From positions 1 to 10,117 of the forward strand of contig NZ_JAUNHK010000095.1 of the NCBI RefSeq assembly GCF_030523985.1: DNA of 10,117 nt. Reading direction: 5' to 3'. The notes beneath the pieces are model-generated. The model was not told the DNA's origin. It did no database searches and saw nothing but the letters and a program-made list of their open reading frames with translations. Origin of the DNA: Deinococcus sp. GTDB lineage: Bacteria; Deinococcota; Deinococci; Deinococcales; Deinococcaceae. The stretch's first letter is position 1; the number at the start of each line of letters is the position of its first letter. Below, piece by piece: positions 6,213 through 10,117 of the stretch. A program made the position numbers and the translations under genes.

Positions 6213-6250
6213 AAAAAGACGCCCGAGCTGTCACGCTTAGGCGTCTTTTT
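6213..6250. terminator. Strong bidirectional intrinsic terminator between UPF0114 and guaB
   Basis: An 11-bp perfect stem pairs AAAAAGACGCC (6213-6223) with GGCGTCTTTTT (6240-6250). Past one C-A mismatch the stem continues for four pairs (6225-6228 with 6235-6238, one of them G-T), leaving a six-base loop. Runs of A before and T after make it work in both directions, serving the convergent UPF0114 gene and guaB, whose stop is at 6289-6291. It is the clearest terminator in the window. Confidence 0.92.
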
Positions 6251-6288
6251 CTTTGCCTCATGGCCCAGAGCCCAAGGCCCAAAACTTG

Positions 6289-7794
<1,506 letters not shown>

Positions 7795-7801
7795 GCACGG
7801 G

Positions 7802-7807
7802 AGTTTA
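7802..7807 (-). promoter_or_regulatory. -10 box of guaB, leaderless type
   Basis: TAAACT on the minus strand, then 7 bases, then ATG 7794. No riboswitch can precede the gene if transcription starts here. The rest of the gap to the upstream nuclease gene (7808-7968) holds an imperfect inverted repeat and a possible plus-strand promoter, given under findings. Confidence 0.6.
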
Positions 7808-7968
7808 ACCCTTTCTTGACGTTTTCGGGCCAGTGGAATGCCAGGTGGACTTTTCTACAACTGGGCGGGCCTTTTTGACCTGATGGGGCAGTGAAATTTA
7901 CATCCTGTCGGCCCAATGTTCAGGGCGTCCACTCTGGCAGGACACCATCCTTTTTCGAACGTTCGGCC

Positions 7969-8595
7969 TCAGCCCACCAACGGCAATTCCGGCGGCAGCG
8001 GCAGCCCCCGCTCGGCGCAGTGGCGCAAGATATCCAGTTCGCGGGCGGCCCACAGCGCGACCCCGTTGGCCTGGGCCAGTTCACGGGCGGCGCGGGTGTA
8101 GCCGGGGCCAGACGTGACGACCAGCGCGTGCTGGCAACCGTACAGCGCCTTACTCGCCACAATCGCCTGCACCGCCCCATTGCCGACGGCGGCGCGGTAG
8201 CGCTTGACCTGCACGGCGACGCGCTCGCCCCCCGGTGCGCGGAGCAGCACGTCAGCGCCCTGGTCGGCGCGGCCCCGCGTGGCTTCGGCCTGCCAGCCAG
8301 GAAGACGGGAAAACATTTCCGCCACCTGCAACTCGAACTCGCGCGGGGTCAGGCTCGCCCAGCCGGGGGCCGGGGCAGGTTCGGGACGCGGCGCTGGCCT
8401 GGGCGGGGAGGGCCGTGACGGAGCTGCCCCCCCAAAAGCCATGAACAGCAGCACCAGCACAAGCACTCCGCCCAGCGGCGCCGCCAGCATCCGCAGAGAA
8501 GGCACCGCCGCCGCCGCCACCAGTCCCCCCAGCGTCAGCATCAGCAGTAGGGCCGCGCCCGCAGGGTGTGGAGGGGGAGAGGGAGGCCGCGACAT
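7969..8595 (-). CDS. Membrane-anchored Mrr-type restriction endonuclease-like protein
   Basis: 208-aa protein with two N-terminal transmembrane helices (about 13-31 and 36-55), a Pro/Arg-rich linker (61-77) and a C-terminal Mrr_cat domain (PF04471, about 81-200) of the PD-(D/E)xK nuclease superfamily. The catalytic core is visible: E88 in LTPREFE, D115 in GADVLLR, and Q129-V-K131 in VAVQVKRY, the QxK variant typical of Mrr. Conserved downstream blocks are GNGAVQAIVASKALYGC, ALVVTSGPGYTRAARELA and GVALWAAREL. I chose ATG 8595, 9 bases after a TACTCT box; GTG 8616 would add seven residues upstream of that box. No methyltransferase or specificity gene is present, so it is not a classic restriction system. 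The substrate (modified, foreign or damaged DNA) is unknown. Confidence 0.88.
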   Translation of the reverse strand: MSRPPSPPPHPAGAALLLMLTLGGLVAAAAVPSLRMLAAPLGGVLVLVLLFMAFGGAAPSRPSPPRPAPRPEPAPAPGWASLTPREFELQVAEMFSRLPGWQAEATRGRADQGADVLLRAPGGERVAVQVKRYRAAVGNGAVQAIVASKALYGCQHALVVTSGPGYTRAARELAQANGVALWAARELDILRHCAERGLPLPPELPLVG

Positions 8596-8604
8596 GCAGC
8601 GGGC

Positions 8605-8610
8605 AGAGTA
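8605..8610 (-). promoter_or_regulatory. -10 box of the Mrr-like gene, leaderless type
   Basis: TACTCT on the minus strand ends 9 bases before ATG 8595. It supports that start and shows the nuclease gene need not rely on readthrough from the hydrolase gene 63 bp upstream. Confidence 0.5.
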
Positions 8611-8658
8611 GCGCACGGTAGGCCGATGACATGCCCTTTTTTCGCACCCGGCGGGTCT

Positions 8659-9330
8659 CTATCCGGCCTGTGGAGCCTCTGGCGGGTCGTCGCGTACAGC
8701 CCGTGCCCGCAACTGCGCCGCCGTGATGGGTTCGCCGTGACCGGGCAAAACCGTGTCCAGGTCGAGTTCGGCCAGACCTTTGAGGGTTTGTAGGGCGGTG
8801 CGGTGGTTCCAGTTGTACGCCTGCCGGGGCAAATGCGCCTGCCCGCCACGTGAAAGCACCGCGTCCGCCGCCAGCAGCACGCCGCCGCGCCGCAGCCCGA
8901 TTTGGCCGTCGGTGTGGCCCGGCAGGTGGACGACCTCCCAGCCGCCGACCTCTTCGCCGGGGTGCAGCGTGCCGAGTTGACCCGCCCCCACGCGGGGATG
9001 CAGCCGCGACACGGCCCGGCCCAGCGCGGGTTTTCCTGCCGGATAGGGCAACTGGTGGTCCAGCCCCAGCAGCCGCTCATGCTCCAGCGGGTGCGCCAAG
9101 ACCGGGTAGCCCAGCCGCGCCGCGAGAAAAGCGCTCCCCGCGTGGTCAATGTGGCTGTGGCTGATCACGACGGCCTGGGGGTCGAAGGCCCGCAGCAGCC
9201 GCACAAATGTGGGCGCGTGGTTGATGGTTCCCGTGTCGAACAGCACCCGGCCCTGCGGCGTCGAGAGGAGGTAGATATTGGCGTAGAGCGGGAGAAGACC
9301 CACGCCCGGCGCGACGGCCCTTAGCTTCAA
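8659..9330 (-). CDS. Metallo-beta-lactamase-fold hydrolase
   Basis: 223-aa cytoplasmic metallo-hydrolase with a complete binuclear metal site: H58, H60, D62 and H63 in SHSHIDH, H139 in LPGHTDG, D156 in AADAV and H198 in LPGHGEP. LLFDTG-type VLFDTGT (29-35) precedes the site. There is no extra domain, and the substrate is not identifiable; lactonase- and glyoxalase II-like proteins share this core, and true beta-lactamase activity is unlikely. The only in-frame start upstream of conserved sequence is TTG 9330. An in-frame TAA lies further upstream and no ATG or GTG comes between. That TTG overlaps the stop of an 11-codon leaderless ORF (TTGA). The enzyme reads intact from the TTG, so I call it functional. 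See the finding on the tetranucleotide repeat for the alternative start. Confidence 0.9.
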   Translation of the reverse strand: MKLRAVAPGVGLLPLYANIYLLSTPQGRVLFDTGTINHAPTFVRLLRAFDPQAVVISHSHIDHAGSAFLAARLGYPVLAHPLEHERLLGLDHQLPYPAGKPALGRAVSRLHPRVGAGQLGTLHPGEEVGGWEVVHLPGHTDGQIGLRRGGVLLAADAVLSRGGQAHLPRQAYNWNHRTALQTLKGLAELDLDTVLPGHGEPITAAQLRARAVRDDPPEAPQAG

Positions 9331-9362
9331 CGCGGCGCCCCACTGACTGACTGACGAATCAT
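9327..9362 (-). CDS. Possible 11-codon leaderless leader ORF coupled to the hydrolase gene
   Basis: ATG 9362 lies 7 bases after a TAAAAT box, the exact leaderless geometry of neighbouring genes. It encodes MIRQSVSGAPR and stops at TGA 9329-9327, overlapping the hydrolase TTG start by TTGA. It may feed ribosomes to the TTG by termination-reinitiation. Alternatively it is the true hydrolase start thrown out of frame by a repeat-length change. Confidence 0.4.
   Translation of the reverse strand: MIRQSVSGAPR
9342..9355 (-). repeat. Tetranucleotide repeat (TCAG)3 at the 5' end of the hydrolase gene
   Basis: A 14-base run of period 4 contains three full TCAG units on the minus strand. It lies between the leaderless ATG at 9362 and the TTG at 9330. 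A change of one unit shifts the reading frame between them. Three units is short for a phase-variable tract. Confidence 0.7.
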
Positions 9363-9369
9363 GGGGCGC

Positions 9370-9375
9370 ATTTTA
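9370..9375 (-). promoter_or_regulatory. -10 box of the hydrolase gene
   Basis: TAAAAT on the minus strand ends 7 bases before ATG 9362. It is only 7 bp from the divergent TACCCT box of the YczE-family gene, so the two RNA polymerase sites overlap. Confidence 0.55.
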
Positions 9376-9382
9376 ACGGTGC

Positions 9383-9388
9383 TACCCT
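9383..9388 (+). promoter_or_regulatory. -10 box of the YczE-family gene, leaderless type
   Basis: TACCCT ends 7 bases before ATG 9396 with no Shine-Dalgarno sequence in between. No clear -35 is visible; its expected place falls on the start of the divergent hydrolase leader. Confidence 0.55.
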
Positions 9389-9395
9389 CGCCCTC

Positions 9396-10016
9396 ATGAC
9401 TCGACCTGCTGCCGCTTTGCCGTCGTCTTTTCTGGGCCAGGCCGGGCGCTGGTTGCTGCTGCTGGGCGGGCTGCTCTGTTACGGCCTGAGCCTCCGTCTG
9501 ATGATTGACGCCCATGTGGGGGTTTCGCCCTGGGACGTGTTTCACATCGGCATCAGCCGAAAAACGGGCCTCAGCGTGGGACAGGTCAGCATTCTGGTGG
9601 GAGCGGTGCTGGTGGCTTTCACCGCACTCGGCCTGCGCGAACGGGTCGGGCCGGGCACCGTGCTGAACGTGGTTTTAATCGGGCTGGTGCTGGACTGGCT
9701 GGCCCCGCTGTCGCCGCATCCGACCTTCTGGCCCTGGCAGTGGGCGCAGTTCGGGCTGGGGCTGCTGCTCATCGGCTTCGCTACCGGGGCCTACGTGAGT
9801 GCCGGAATGGGCGCAGGCCCCCGCGACAGTCTGATGCTGGGGCTGAGCCGCGTGCTGGGCTGGCCCGTAGGCCGCATTCGCACCGGGGTCGAACTGGTCG
9901 TGCTGCTGCTCGGTACGCTGCTGGGCGGCCCGGTGGGTCTGGGCACCCTGGCCTTCGCGCTGGTGGTGGGGCCGAGCGTGGCGTGGGGGCTGAAGCTGTT
10001 TGAACGCTGGCGCTGA
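9396..10016 (+). CDS. YczE/YitT-like integral membrane protein (COG2364 type)
   Basis: 206-aa membrane protein with about five or six helices (around 16-36, 63-82, 87-104, 116-138, 163-180 and 182-200). Family landmarks are GVSPWDVFHIGIS (42-54) after the first helix and the repeated-fold motif GAGPRDSLMLGLS (139-151) after the fourth. The two resemble each other, suggesting an internal duplication. In Bacillus, YczE is encoded near surfactin synthesis genes and is needed for it by an unknown mechanism; no such context exists here, so the function is open. ATG 9396 follows a TACCCT box by 7 bases. The gene diverges from the hydrolase gene with only 33 bp between their two ATG codons. An 11-bp tandem duplication spans the stop codon. 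The 100 bp after it hold nothing I can assign. Confidence 0.88.
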   Translation: MTRPAAALPSSFLGQAGRWLLLLGGLLCYGLSLRLMIDAHVGVSPWDVFHIGISRKTGLSVGQVSILVGAVLVAFTALGLRERVGPGTVLNVVLIGLVLDWLAPLSPHPTFWPWQWAQFGLGLLLIGFATGAYVSAGMGAGPRDSLMLGLSRVLGWPVGRIRTGVELVVLLLGTLLGGPVGLGTLAFALVVGPSVAWGLKLFERWR

Positions 10017-10030
10017 GGGGGCGCTGAGGG
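10009..10030 (+). repeat. Perfect 11-bp tandem duplication across the yczE-like stop codon
   Basis: GGCGCTGAGGG occurs twice head to tail (10009-10019 and 10020-10030). The TGA stop lies in the first copy, so the second is untranslated. It is probably a replication-slippage product. Confidence 0.8.
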
Positions 10031-10117
10031 TCGAGGGGAGAGGGTTGAAAAGAAAAAGCATTCTGGCTGCCTATATCGTTGTCCCTCCAGTTGATGGACT
10101 TCCCGGCGGTTGGCTCA

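Noticed and set aside
7956..7965. Palindrome CGAACGTTCG next to the Mrr-like stop codon as a terminator
   Set aside because: It has no loop and the adjacent T run is on the wrong side for the minus-strand gene. A LexA- or repressor-type site is possible but unsupported.
10045..10117. Possible start of another plus-strand gene: TTG 10045 after a purine-rich GGAGAGGG, reading MKRKSILAAYIVV and open to the window edge
   Set aside because: Third-position GC is low (about 9 of 23 codons), unlike every real gene here, and only 24 codons are visible. Probably noncoding, but the truncation prevents certainty.
10075..10117. Tail of a minus-strand ORF entering from the right edge and ending at TAG near 10075
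   Set aside because: Only 14 codons, rich in codons that are rare in this genome, with no recognisable C-terminal motif.

Overview
The window is GC-rich, densely packed bacterial chromosome and most likely comes from a Deinococcus, D. radiodurans or a close relative. The grounds are the gene families together, the high GC with G/C-ending codons, and above all the transcription start style. Most genes have a TAnnnT-type -10 box ending only 7-9 bases before the start codon and no Shine-Dalgarno sequence, which is the signature of leaderless mRNAs known to be common in Deinococcus. The species call is inference. No tRNA, rRNA, CRISPR array, insertion sequence or phage gene was seen.

Region 1 (1-1970, minus strand) is a copper-delivery operon for cytochrome c oxidase: a PCuAC-type periplasmic copper chaperone, a SCO1/SenC protein and a CtaG-type assembly factor cut by the window edge. 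The genes are 1 bp apart or overlap by 4 bp. Region 2 (about 1971-3107) is a divergent intergenic region holding a (GGCCGG)3 tandem and a perfect 15-bp palindrome, followed by an orphan LacI-family repressor that probably controls itself. Region 3 (3130-4573) has a MOSC-domain protein (minus) divergent from a two-gene unit (plus): a four-helix membrane protein translationally coupled to a small RNHCP zinc-cluster protein. Region 4 (4729-6172) has a hemolysin III/PAQR membrane protein (minus) divergent from a UPF0114/YqhA membrane protein (plus). A strong bidirectional terminator lies at 6213-6250.

Region 5 (6289-8595, minus) holds guaB (IMP dehydrogenase) and, upstream, a two-helix membrane-anchored Mrr-type nuclease with its own promoter. 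Region 6 (8659-10016) holds a metallo-beta-lactamase-fold hydrolase (minus) divergent from a YczE-family membrane protein (plus). The hydrolase has an unusual 5' end. A leaderless ATG opens an 11-codon ORF through a TCAG tetranucleotide repeat, and that ORF's stop overlaps a TTG start (TTGA). One extra repeat unit would fuse the ATG in frame with the enzyme.

Apart from the copper operon, the genes look like unrelated single units set as divergent or convergent pairs. I found no convincing new multi-gene system. The best leads are the repeat-controlled 5' end of the hydrolase gene, the membrane-tethered nuclease, and the coupled membrane protein/RNHCP pair.
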